Part shown: positions 49,901 to 60,883 of the stretch, piece by piece
Layout of the letters: every line of letters starts with the position of its first letter
Numbering within the stretch: position 1 is the first letter of the stretch
Source: Lepidonotus clava
Taxonomy: Eukaryota > Annelida > Polychaeta > Phyllodocida > Polynoidae
Direction: 5' to 3'
Length of the DNA: 64,000 bases
NCBI GenBank assembly: GCA_936440205.1
Contig: OW387145.1
Location: 30,321,075 to 30,385,074, forward strand
Notes under the pieces: generated by a model
What the model was told of the DNA's origin: nothing
The model's database searches: none
Seen by the model: only the letters and a program-made list of their open reading frames with translations
Made by a program: the position numbers and the translations under genes

Positions 49901-52900
49901 ATATTCAGGGTGCCCACGCAGGTGAGCTCACTGCCATTTTTGAGGACACATACAGGTTTTATTTTGGGGCATTTCTACCCGAGCTTTTAGGTAGATCCAA
50001 TTTTTGATCAAGTTGAATGCTGCAAAGACTCAAGATGAAAAAGTTGTCAAAATTGCATGCAGATAGGCATAGTCGGTAAGAAATATATTCTCCATAAGGA
50101 AATAGTGTAATGATTAAAACAGAAAATTCGATGGTCCAATCAGAACTTCTCGTTGAATATTAGTGATCTTCAAATTACTTTTATGACTGTTTATCTCATT
50201 GAAAGTACAAAATGGTCGTATTATTTACATAGTTACTAAAGTTAGGTCAGTGGTGTTTTGAAGGACTTTCCAAAAGAAAAGCGTGAGCACCCTGATAATG
50301 GTAATTGATCCTTTTCTCAGCCAATAATGAAAATAACACTGGTCCTCATATTTAATCTGATTTGTTTTAATCAAAAAAACGTTTTTCTGAGATAACCCTT
50401 GCATGTTAGTGCGCAACAAGGTCATATACCCACAGACATGTTTTTTGTAGTATTTGTACCAAAACCTGTTCTACTGACTACAGAGTTTCTACAGTAAAGA
50501 GATCATTAGTTATAGGTTCTAGGTAAGATAAGACTGATGTTAAAATTTATTTGTATTTAGCATATAAGAGGTGTTTTTTAACAAAAAATTTCCAAATGAA
50601 AATAGGGTGGTGATGCACTATTCAAATTAGTTCAGTGCATCTTTGAAAGGAACTGTTCCACTTTTTTTCCATTCTGCTCCCAGGAAACAAACACATCCAA
50701 ACCGATATAGAAAGGTAAATTGATCACAACAAGATGACAATGTTTTTTTTTGCCTCGTCAATAAATATTTTATTTATTTCCCCCTTTTTTCTTTTTCATG
50801 TATTACATCTTGGCCCCGGACTTTCACTAAACATTGGCTTTGTGACACATTCTGCTTTGTAGTGTGCGTTCTTTCTCACTCGCCCCGACTCATTTCTACT
50901 TCTACAGTTCCCCAACTAGCCATCTGAAAGTCTGGAATTTTGTATTAGCTGTCATTTTCTTTACCACGCATATTTTCTATATTGGAATGTAAGTGTCTTA
51001 CCCACCGTGATTTTCTTCTCGTGAGAACTTTGCTATTTCTTTCGATGAAACCTTATGACAATTTTTGTAGAATTATTTCAAACGACACCCAGAAATATAA
51101 TTCAAAAGACGTTTTAATGGCAAGCCACCAAGCTTTGGTGCTTCTTTTTCTTGGAGATATTTATAGTTAACAAGTTTCGATGGCGTCTTTCTAATATTTT
51201 ATTGTAGGTCTGGTGCTGGGTTAGATAGACTCTCACTCTAACAGAACTGGTGTTAACCTCATGAAGTTGAGCCTGCTTTCGCAGAGTAACCAATGGGAAA
51301 TTTAGGCTTTGTCCTTCCTGCAATTCTATAAATGCTAATAAATGATCTATTGGGGAAACACTGCTACATAAGGACACATTGTAAGTCTCACAAATACTCT
51401 TGCTAAAACATATTTTAATTTGGAAGGGAAGGATATAATATTGTTCATCTTGATGTAAGATGAGGATGAAGAGTGTTTTTTTCTGGGACCCGTCCAACTG
51501 TTGACTGGTTTTGGGGTCTCTCTCAGGGCTGTGAAGTCATGCGGCTAGTTGCATTAGAAACAGTGGGTGACGGTTCACGGTTATTCCTATAGAGCTTTAG
51601 AAGTCACACCATGGCTTTGAGCTTGGTATTTCTTTTTTCAGACTATTAATTTCACATGATTAGACTTCACAAATCAAAACACAGCTTGATCCAGAATACT
51701 TACAATTATATTATAATTTCAGGGAGAACATTTTCTATTCTACTGAGTATTCTTACATTCCAAAGAAAACGAAATTACAGCTAAACTGTAGTAGAAATTG
51801 CTAATTTGATTTGAGATAATTTGAGACATATGAAAGTACCCATAACAATTTCGATTACTTTTAAATCATGGAAATACGCTTGACAGCTGCTTACTTCATT
51901 TCACAACACTAATTTGACCACAGTTCATTTAACTGTAATGAACCAGAAATCATCTAAAACATTCTGATCCTAATGGAACGTCTCCTTTTCTCTGAGCCCT
52001 TCTAGAATACTAAGTGACCACAAATCTTTTTCCTCACACAGACGAAACCGAAATGAAAAATAATTCTGGTAAGTTTTTAGTTTCTAGTCTGTAGCCGTGG
52101 TCACCATTTTGTGGTCTTCTTCTATTTCAGCGGTAATATGTCTTTGTCTAGATTCATATTCATGTTGTTAAATGTTGTAGATGCACCACTGCATGTTGGG
52201 TGCCATATTTAAGTATTGATGTCGGCAAACATGTGAGAGGTCGCCCGTCCTTACCTCCCACTTTGCCGTTATTCGTTAGAACCACATTTTTTCTCCATAC
52301 TTATGATTTTCTAGACGTAGATTTTCTTACAGTAACTACATTTGTCATTATAGCCCACAGTCGTCCTTTTGTAGCAGTTCACTATGTTATGAATTACGTT
52401 TTCTATGTATTTCATTTTTACATAACATTTAAAATATTGAACGGTATATCTCCATTACAGCACTTACTGTTGAATATCTATTCCAACTAAAATGATTTAA
52501 TCATTGTGTACATGTCATATGTATAGATTACTGTCAGCAGGGATATACATTCCAGAAACAATCTGAAGACCCAAAATTCACATGCAAACATGTATTAGGG
52601 GCCTTTCGATCTCGCTATTTTATTGTCGACATGCCTGAATGGGTATATTACCTCTTCATTGAAAAAATGTAGACAGTGTATCATATGATCCCTGCCAAGA
52701 GTCTCAAGGGAGCATATAGGATATTGCGCTATCGAGAATTTGGGGGCACGCACAGTTAGAATCTGATTATCAGCAAACATGTATTTTCCCATTGTTGATA
52801 CAGGGTTGTAAGTCTTCGATTTTTTCCATGCAGCACCCCCAAAAGTCGGTTTCAAAATGTGACGTTTAGAACACGTTTTAGAACCTTTTAGGATACATTC

Positions 52901-54376
52901 AGATTTTCTTAATATTATTACCGATTTTTTCACTGTCCCAAACTTACATCCCTGTGAATATACACATGTCTCGAATTTACTAGATAAAGCTATTACCGAC
53001 ACATTAGTCATATGGAAACATTACATATATAAATATATTACATCTTCCTAAGTACATACAATAACAGATCAGGTTGCTTTTATGAAACAATCAGGTTTTT
53101 TTAGGTATAATTCAACATACTTTAAGACTTTACATTATAATTTTGCTGCTTGTACACATGTATCCCAGGATCAACGTGGTGAATGAGTGATTGTGTGGGT
53201 CATTATTTTAGGACTTCAGAATTAGCCACCAGGGAACGCGTGGTGGTTGCAATGTTGCTCGCTGATATTACAACCTAGGTCTTGCCTGTTTTGCCTTCAA
53301 ACTGTTTTCATTATTATTAATTTACCTAACATCAATCTTCACAACAGATTGTTGTCACTCTCACGCCACCCTTCACCATTACACACACTTAAAAGAAAAT
53401 GACAGGAATATAGAGTTCACAGATCTCAATGTGTTGGGAAAGCAGGTGATTTTAGAAAAATCTTTAAATGAAGATGATGTTTTGTTTTGTTTTGTTTTGT
53501 TTTCTATTTCGGAAAATTCTCAAATTCCTCCACACCCGAGAGGATAATTCACCTCTTAAAACGTTGATAGGAGTGTTGATATCCCTCCCCAACAAACGTA
53601 TATAATAAAACAGTTTGAAAATGTTCTTCTTTTGAATGGCTTTTCATAAAAAGAAAAATATATCTGGTCAAAATTGTACTGTTATCAAAAATTATATTTT
53701 TTCCTAAATTTTGTGAAAAATGTTATGGTTGGCATGTTTGATTAAAGAAGCAAACGTGACCAAGTACCATCAAATTCCTATCTGGAAAACAATTCTTAAG
53801 GGTTGGCTGGACGTTAAACAACACCAACAAACAAACAACCCTACAACAAATCCCAACAGTATGAATATACCATTAACCGCTGCCTTTCTTTTAAAATCAT
53901 TTGCTCCCGGCTTCCCCCTTACCAGCTCTATTTGTTGATCCAGTGGCGTCTATAGAATGCTTTAAAATGTACCACACTGTGAGCGTACTTTGTGAAAAAT
54001 CCGCGAAATGTAATTCATTATATCATAAACAGCAGTTTGTACGCGCGAAACTACCTCTTCACAATATGAGAGAAGGTGATGACGGGAGCAGATAATTATC
54101 AGACACAAATAATATTTTCTGCTTTTAATGTATTCTTTACATAAATTACCTATTTTCCTTTTTTTTCAATATGATAATAAATGTTTCTTCATCTTTCCTA
54201 TCAGCACTGACCAAAAGCGCCAGGCGACCGATCCCAAGGTAACGGGCCCGGTGAACGGAGACGAGTGTTACTTCTGGCGCACCACCGGCTGCATCTACGG
54301 CAACGAATGTCGCTTTCGCCATCTCCCCACCTCCAAAGGTGTTGACCGCAAGCCATGGCAAAAAGGCAGTGGATGA
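34994..54376 (+). CDS. TTC31: TTC31-like protein with J, TPR, UBA, RRM and CCCH domains
   Basis: Twenty-two exons, all GT-AG and in phase, give 627 residues: 34994-35042, 38128-38219, 38723-38803, 39107-39152, 39754-39843, 40133-40161, 40375-40458, 41573-41617, 41906-41985, 42361-42391, 42706-42837, 43210-43249, 43491-43581, 43723-43773, 44107-44197, 44597-44701, 45252-45342, 45803-45950, 46609-46698, 49131-49233, 49624-49766, 54205-54376. Domains: J domain 6-70 with HPD at 35-37 (Hsp70 partner); aspartate run 101-108; charged helix 130-172 that matches the EEEK..KAEKRR.KKKRQ block of TTC31; TPRs 264-365 (FFGNRSYC, as in TTC31); UBA-like 381-406; RRM 466-540 with RNP2 LWVGNV (469-474) and RNP1 KFCAFINY (502-509); CCCH finger C592-x7-C-x5-C-x3-H610. 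It could link chaperone or ubiquitin with RNA; this is inference. The start context ACCATGA is strong. Human TTC31, as I remember it, lacks the J, RRM and CCCH parts. Confidence 0.93.
35043..38127. other. First intron of the TTC31-like gene
   Basis: 3.1 kb separating the 16-codon first exon from the rest of the J domain. It contains a near-identical 73-bp tandem duplication (36681-36824) and a G run near 37626. No exon is recognised. Confidence 0.8.
36681..36824. repeat. Near-identical tandem duplication, 73-bp period
   Basis: The block that starts ATAGGCATAGATCTATGGCT at 36681 recurs at 36754 and agrees for about 69 bases with one change. The high identity points to a recent event. Confidence 0.9.
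45555..45605. mobile_element. Partial copy of the GGGGCCAT...CTAATCA MITE family
   Basis: GGGGCCATTTTCATAACTGA followed by TTAGACTAATCACGAATTTT and GATTAG resembles one arm of the element at 3617-3856. No opposite arm could be found, so this is a fragment. Confidence 0.45.
47141..47504. repeat. CpG-rich hairpin satellite in intron 19 of the TTC31-like gene
   Basis: CGCGTTATGCCTGTAACGCG occurs exactly at 47213, 47287 and 47485 and with one change at 47141. Each copy is a hairpin with 7-bp arms (CGCGTTA/TAACGCG) and loop TGCCTG. The first three are spaced 72-74 bases apart with conserved spacer TGGTGACCATGTCCCATCGC. Translated on the minus strand it gives a meaningless repeated RYRHNA. Confidence 0.9.
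47800..48200. repeat. Diverged tandem duplication, period about 216 bp
   Basis: ATGCGTTCATATCGAAGGGA (47918) and ATGCGTTCGTATCGAAGCGA (48134) are each followed by TGGATCGATCGGAC and preceded by a similar TGGATTACAG/CGGATTACGG-TTTCAATATATAT block. Both units contain repeated ACGCAT motifs. Non-coding, intronic. Confidence 0.75.
48440..48797. repeat. Tandem duplication, period about 201 bp
   Basis: TCGGACACTGGCAATCTGAA (48440) and TCGGACATTGGCAATCTGAA (48641) begin two units that share TTATTTAGACCTTATTAGGC, TATATCTATGTTCTCATATA and CAATAATATTTTACAGATGG. The second unit lacks about 20 bases. Confidence 0.85.
53479..53503. repeat. (TTTTG)n microsatellite
   Basis: About five units of TTTTG. Confidence 0.9.
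53795..53845 (+). repeat. SINE/LINE-like tail (GGACGTTAAACAACACC then CAAA repeats)
   Basis: GGCTGGACGTTAAACAACAC followed by CAACAAACAAACAAC resembles the 3' ends of invertebrate SINEs and non-LTR elements. The rest of the element is not recognisable. Confidence 0.35.
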
Positions 54377-57300
54377 GCCAACATGTTGGGATTCAGTCAC
54401 CTCGCGCCTTCTTTGTATATCTTTTTGTATGTGTTCTCTGGTTAAAGTACCACAGGTGTTTTTCTATTGAATACAAAATTACATTAACTTAAGATGGTGA
54501 GCATTAACGTTGTTTCCAGAAAGGCCTGATCGTCAGAATATTATGGATTTATCTTAAATTTCTTATACTGTCGGGTAATAGTGATATCAATGAGTATGAG
54601 CTAACATTAGAAGACGATTCGGAGTGATGGTTAAATCCTTGCTTTGCGTGTTTAGAAAAAAAAAAACGCTGTGGGTTGAGGGAAGAAACGTGATCTGAAC
54701 ATATTACACGTATCTAGCCCAAAAGATTTTCATCGAGACATATTCAGAGTATATTTCTGCTTTAAAGATTCTTATATTGTCTATGTTGTAAAGACAAGAT
54801 TGAGAGTAAAACGAGAGATGTGTCATTCAAGATATGCAAGTTATTACGTTTGGCTAACGGCCTGAAAAAAAGAAGAGCTTGCCAAGAATTCTTCCACACA
54901 ATATCCCGTAATTTATTTGTTAAGAAACAGTTATCTAGCCGCATAAGACGTTATATACATTATTGTAATTTTGCTGGGTGTAGGAGCAAAATATCCTTCA
55001 TTTGATCAACTTCATGTGAAAATTATGTACGCTCAGCAGTCAAATGAATTCTTCCGCTGAAGTAATCGACTCCAGTGTTTTTTTAATTGTTGTATTGGTA
55101 TGTAAGGGTTTGATCTTTCTTGTGATGTGTAAGAACATTGGGAAAGTGGTGTATAGTATCATTCCGAAGATTTTCGATTATTTTATTAGGTTAAAAAGAG
55201 CTTTCGTAAATTATTTCAGTTTTTTTTCTAAAAATATTCATGATTATGAAAAAAAAAAAGTATAACAGATTATTAGCAACACTTATCTTGAATTTAGGCC
55301 GAATCCTCTCTGGGGCAGACTTCTCCAGTGCTTGGTCCCACGTTGTTACACATCACAAATGCAAAACCAATTCGGAGCCTTGGTGTTCAGTCCGTTCAAA
55401 CTTGGATGTGATCAGATTTCCCGCCAGTGCAGCAGGAGTTCCCGCTAGTGCACACTCAGCAGGAGTTCCCGCTAGAGCACACTAAACAGGAGTTCCCGCT
55501 AGTGCACACTCTTTATGAACTACATCAGTATTTTGCCTTAACTCTAAAACTGGTCTGTCAAAACGCAGGTTAAAATACTTTTCTCAACCTCGCCAAAATG
55601 ACCGCTTCTCGCTATGCTCAATGTACTTAATTGGGATGCCTAAATCCTGACGCTGTTGCTATGCTTTCTACTTTGCCTAAACATAACTTTTTTCTAAGGG
55701 AGCGGCTTCCTCTTTGCAACTGTGTTAACCCCGGCCTTTCTGTGTATGTGTTTAGAAAAGAAAAATCTTAACAGGTGTGGGGGTGGGAGAACTTAAAAAA
55801 ATTTCTTGACCTGGCACACATTTGCAATGGGTTCACACATTCCATTCTCCTCTTGTCAAACGTAAAAAAAAAATATTGAAAAACAAGGGAAAATATCAGC
55901 AATATCCCAGCTTTCGATGATGTTAGATTCTTTAATTTTGAACACCTATATTGCAACGTCACAATTGTCTTATTTCTTCAGAGCTAAATGTTCAATTCAA
56001 AGAACAGAAGAGTGGTTATGGTTAAACTATTATGAGAGTTGTGATATAGATCTATAAAACATTTTGGTTTAACGAAAGTTAGATTTTGCTTAAAGAGAGG
56101 GGCCAGTGAAATTTTACTTTTGTAAAATACTCATCTTATAAGTAGATATGATGCTTAGATATGAGTACAAAGTAATTTCATAACTATAAGTTGATACACT
56201 GCATAGAAAAACTTGTCTATATATCAGGTCACATATTCAATCCCCTTCACACCTGACACAGGATGTCTGTTTGTGACGTCACAGAAAATGACAGTTATTT
56301 TTAAATTTCAAAAGTCAAAATTCCATAAATAACATTTTTTTCCACATTTTCTTTTCTAAATCAATTAATTTGGTAATTTGAAATACTTTTAGGCTAATAA
56401 AGAACACTTATATAAATCAAGTATTGATTTTTTTCAATTTTATCATTTTTTGACTGCTCTGCTGGTGACGTCACATACAGATAAATGACCTGTGTAGGCA
56501 GTGTCAGATGCTGGCAGGGGAACTCAAGTGTCATACAAACAAATGTGTCTAAAACAAAAACTTTTTTAGATAAAAAGGTAAACTTTGGTACGTTTATTTT
56601 TGGGATGGTAAGGATCATGGCAGTATACTAACTTATAGTCACTGGCCCCTCCCTTTAAACATCACAATATTCAAGTCTCCCACCTCCTCACTACAGACTT
56701 TGATACATGGTCAAACCAATGCTGGTACATCAATCAGTCAGAACCCTTATAGTTAGTGGTGTCTTTCAAGAAAATCTGCTGGTTAATTGCTCTTCCTAGA
56801 TAGTTACAGACGAAAAGCAAAGAAATGTGGGTTTATTTCATACGTTTTTTAATAGCGATAAACATGCTTCCATTCACAAATTAGCTGTTTTAAATCGATG
56901 TGATATAGAACTCTTTATGCCTTGATAAGTTTGTATTGCAGACTACAAATTATATTTGTTAAAATGATTGCTGAAAGAATACCCAAATGTGAGAGTCACC
57001 TGGTTATTAGTGGCAAGAAATGTTGGAATAGTTTGATGCATTTAATTTGTGATAAGAGCGGTGGAAAATGTAGAAGGAAAACCGTGATATGTATTGACAT
57101 GAGTATAACCCATTAATTCTCCAAAATATAGTAAAGCTTCTTTGAGTCATATGTAGATTGTATTAAAGAGTCTATTTAACCTGCATCATTTATGTAGATT
57201 ATGCTTTAACCTCGAGATTATGTTAATCAATAATGGTGGAAAGATAGTTCGCAAGAACTTGATTAGTCGTCATTTAACTCATTATTTTCCTAGCTGTAGT

Positions 57301-58877
57301 AGAGTAGGCAAAGCTTTCCTCAATTTTTGTCTGCGGATGCCAAAACTATTGATCTATACACACAAAATATCGGAAATGCTATCCCCCAGAGTCTTATAAC
57401 TAAGATTGATGGTGTTGTTTTAATTGGTTTGGATAACATTTTAAGATCCGCTGAAGATATTCATGATTGTACTTCTTAATCGACATCATCGACGAAATAC
57501 ACAAGTACAAGTATGAATATCTTCAGTGGTATAATCACCGAAATACAGGAGTCAGAATAATGTTGGGAGTAAAATGAATAAAGAATTGTCGAAACATGGC
57601 CCCAACTATATTCCATGGTTGTTTACAATATGAGTCTACGTCTATGCTATACCATAATCGTTTCAGTATCCCCTATGTATCTCTCAGTCTATCTGTACCT
57701 AGCTAAACCTTCAAAGGGAAACTGCTTCAGACAACTGCGATGTTACATCCTTTGTTGCCAGAACGCCTCAAACTATGAGCATATTGTGCATATATGTTTA
57801 ATTTAGATATAGAACTGCATCGCTCCAAATAATTTTGTGTCAGGCGGAGAAATGTACGTAAACTGCTGCCCAGATAACTAAAAATAATGCTGAAAATTGT
57901 GTTCCATGGCCCATGGCAGAAACCAAAAAATGGACATATACCAAGAATTTATTTTGAATTTCTGTTTACAAAAGAGAAAAAAAAAAGTTTGTGCTGCCTC
58001 CATGGGCTGTTTTGCTTTACAGATGTTACATGTTTACAACTTCTAGAAGTTTAAAAGCACAGACTTGGATGGTCAAAAGATTTTTCTTGGAACTTATTTT
58101 CTCAAGCTCCCATCGATGTGCTTGGTGTTAGAAATTGGATAACATTTGATTGTGGAGTCAAACAACAATGTGAGACAAAGTAGCAATACTTGTATTGCTG
58201 ATGTCATAAATAACTTAAATTTTGTAAGGAAAATATTGTGACAAAATGTCTTTGAATCGTTAGTCACAGTAAGTGTAAAGATTCTTATTTTCATCAATCC
58301 ACATTTTTGAATTTTTGTGGATTTGATGTTTGATATGTCGCCCATAACAGAATAAAGGCCGTAAATATTATTTAATTGTTTGTTGTCATTAAGGAAACCA
58401 TGTTCTTGTATAAATTTCCAATAATCTGAATTTAATCACTGCGTTATAGTAATTTTCGTTGATTAATCTTGATGGCATAAATCTATGATACACCAATTAA
58501 ATACTGATCATCACACCTATTTAAGCAGGTAGTCATGGAAGACAGATTATGTACAAGATTTAAAACTTCATATTTTCATTTTTTGAATATTGATTTTTCT
58601 ATCGGACAAATAATGCCCCAGTGAAAATAAAACTATTCAAGTATACTAACTTTCTTCTGTAAGGAAGGATGTCTAAAAAAAATAATTTAGGGCTGTTTTT
58701 TTTAATTTTTTTTAATTATTTAAATTAAAAGGGAGTCTATGAAAAATTAATTCTGTTTTCCATCAATTATCTTTTTAATGGGCAGAGTATTACCAGTGCA
58801 TTATGATTTATACGTTGTATTAGCGAATTAAATCTTATGATTATGAGAAAGGGAAACTGCCACTGCCTACAGCAGAA
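54377..58877. other. 3' flank of the TTC31-like gene and spacer
   Basis: 4.5 kb with no exon recognised. A variant poly(A) signal AATACA lies near 54470, about 95 bases past the stop; AATAAA first appears much later (56395, 57573, 58625). A 30-bp tandem repeat is at 55418-55511. The small frames have AT-driven composition only. Confidence 0.5.
55418..55511. repeat. Tandem repeat around CAGGAGTTCCCGCTAGTGCA
   Basis: Three clear units of CAGGAGTTCCCGCTAG(T/A)G followed by CACACT, spaced 29-32 bases, plus a diverged first half-unit CCCGCCAGTGCAG. Confidence 0.9.
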
Positions 58878-59835
58878 GGGCCGTTGGTCCAATAAGACCC
58901 TACTGCAAGTAGGGTCTGCAAAGCCTACTTCAAGTAGGGTCTGTATGACAGCCAATCAGAATGCTGGAAGCCTACTTGTAGTAGGGTTTTGGACTTAGAG
59001 TGTGGAACTCAAAGGCTATCTGTGGTGTGGCATTAGAAGGCTACTTGTAGTAGGGTATGGGACTGAAAGCCTACTTCTAGTAGGCTTTGGGTCCAGAAGC
59101 CTACTGGTAGTAGGGTAAAGGAAAGCCTACTTGTAGTAGGGTTTGAGACCTAAAGCCTACTGGAAGTAGGGTTCAGGACCTAAAGCCTACTTGTAGTAGG
59201 GTTCAGGACTAAACCCTACCTGTAGTAGGGTTATGGACCTAAACCCTACTTCAAGTAGGCTTTGGTTCCAGAAGCCTACTGGAAGTAGGGTAAGAGAAAG
59301 GCTACTTCTAGTAGGGTTGGGGACCTGAAGCCTACTTGGAGTAGGGTAGCAGACCCAAAGCCTACTTCTAACCCCTAGGGGTTTGAAGCAAGCCTACTGG
59401 TAGTAGGGTAATGGACTAAAAGCCTACTTCTAGTAGGCTTTGGGACCCGAAGCCTACTTGTAGTAGGGTTTAAAAACCCTACTTGTAGTAGGGTTCGGTA
59501 CCCGAAGCCTACTTGTAGTAGGGTGAGAACTTGGAGTTATGGTCATGGAACTTGAAAGTCCATATTAGATATCCTATGTATAGATCTAATTATGAACTTC
59601 TAAGCAGAAATTACTTCAGAACACCTAATAGAAAGTAGTGTCTGAATGCACCACATTACTTCTATTAGCCTTCCAGACAAATATACAACATCTAATACTA
59701 TGCAGAAAGGGGCAGAAAGTAGTTACAATATATTCTAAATGGTTTAGATTTTCATTTGCTAGCTGAGTGTAAGACACTACTTGAAGTAGGGTTGGAAACC
59801 CTACTGGAAGTAGGGTCTTATTGGACCAATGGCCC
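58878..59835. mobile_element. Fold-back element made of a palindrome array
   Basis: The terminal inverted repeats run GGGCC(G/A)TTGGTCCAATAA, then GACCCTACT, and match over 38 bases apart from the hairpin loop and one further base. Between them lie about 22 copies of an 18-base palindrome, typically GCCTACTTGTAGTAGGGT. From about 59040 to 59524 it repeats every 25-32 bases (17 copies) with a partly conserved spacer such as TCAGGACCTAAA. The arms CCTACT/AGTAGG are constant while the three loop bases vary (TGT, TCT, GGT, GGA, TCA, GCA). The last 250 bases before the right TIR are mostly unique. No transposase frame. The structure resembles the fold-back class of DNA transposons, whose ends carry internal subrepeats. 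It ends immediately before the PUS1 5' exon. Confidence 0.85.
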
Positions 59836-60004
59836 GCCTGCGGGCCGCCAGCTTCCCATGGCGCCATCTGTGGGAAAAGCCGGAAAGATATTATTTTACC
59901 GGTAAACGATAGGTGGCAGCACTGTCTAGAGAAGTTGGCCACATCGAAGTTCGTTGGGGAAGTAATACCCGTAATAGGAAGGATAACTCAAAATTAGTGC
60001 TAAG
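59836..60004 (+). promoter_or_regulatory. PUS1 promoter and probable 5' untranslated exon
   Basis: A GC-rich patch followed by a strong donor TAAG|GTAAGT at 60004/60005 pairs with the acceptor CAACAG at 60851 that opens the first coding exon. An in-frame TAA just before the junction shows that this exon does not add codons to PUS1. TGGCGCCATCT (59859-59869) and AGGTGGCAGC (59911-59920) fit CTCF-type cores. ATG at 59858 would open a 15-codon upstream frame if the transcript starts before it. Confidence 0.5.
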
Positions 60005-60883
60005 GTAAGTAGCCTACAGCTGTAATATCGATTTACCTTTGAATATGGTTGGTTTATAGTTCTGCAAATGGTAAAGATATGGCGAATTTTACGTTTCCCC
60101 CTTTTATCGCCCACGTACCATGTGAGAGGTCCAGAGGCAGAGACTGAGAGCTCTGTGAATGTAGATAGAGGCAGGCTCAGCCTCGATCTACAGTAGATTA
60201 CAGATAGTCATACAGAGGTTAACAGGTTAAGAAATTGACGAAATGCAAAGGGCTTATTTAAGGCAACAACAGATATTTCACCAGCAAGGGTAGCTCTGGA
60301 ACTCTAGCACAGCTTAACAGACTGTGTATAGTTCTTAAAACTGAGGCTTACACAGCTACAGCAAGGGATGTCCAGATACCTGACAAGTGATCTAGATAGA
60401 TCTATATATTTTTCTAATGCAATTAGATCTACTGGCTTCATTGATGAAGATCTAGATTCAGCTAGGGTTCTTCCTAGAAAAATATTTCGAGTTGAATCTA
60501 TCAAAAGCCCATTTTCCTGACTCTGAGGTATGCATTTTTTTTTTTTAAATCGTTGGGTATTTTTCCTATATTTCTTATAGTCTTGTCTAAAATTTCTTTA
60601 ATTTATTGCAGGAATAAGGTCAAAAAGAAAAAAAAAATGTGTTCAGGTAACCCTACCTACCGGCTACCCTAAATTTTTAATCTTTGTTTTTCAAAATCCA
60701 AAAGAATTTACTTATAACTAAAACATATATACTACAACATATCTATCCGACTAAACAGATTTACTTGATCTACAAGGTTAGATCTTCACAATGACCTAAC
60801 ATTTCTCATATAAACTATCAATTCTGAACAGAAAGATTTCTTTTTCAACAGAATCAAGTTCAGCACAGCCACTACACTTCCAC

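Larger units (their letters stand above)
49767..54204. other. Last intron of the TTC31-like gene
   Basis: 4.4 kb between the RRM-tail exon (donor GTTGGT, weak) and the zinc-finger exon. It contains two small segments with good splice signals (50684-50714 and 52042-52068) that could be alternative exons, a (TTTTG) run and a SINE/LINE-like tail. The longer frames on the minus strand (51114-51497, 52595-53011) have no recognisable motif. Confidence 0.65.

Noticed and set aside
51114-51497. 127-codon minus-strand frame in the last TTC31-like intron
   Set aside because: No motif, AT-driven composition, no neighbouring exon.
52595-53011. 138-codon minus-strand frame in the same intron
   Set aside because: It is long for the region but has no recognised domain or signals; it could be part of an unrecognised repeat.
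59040-59524. CRISPR-like array of palindromic repeats with 30-base period
   Set aside because: The spacers are short (about 12 bases) and partly conserved, there are no cas genes, and the setting is an intron-rich animal genome.
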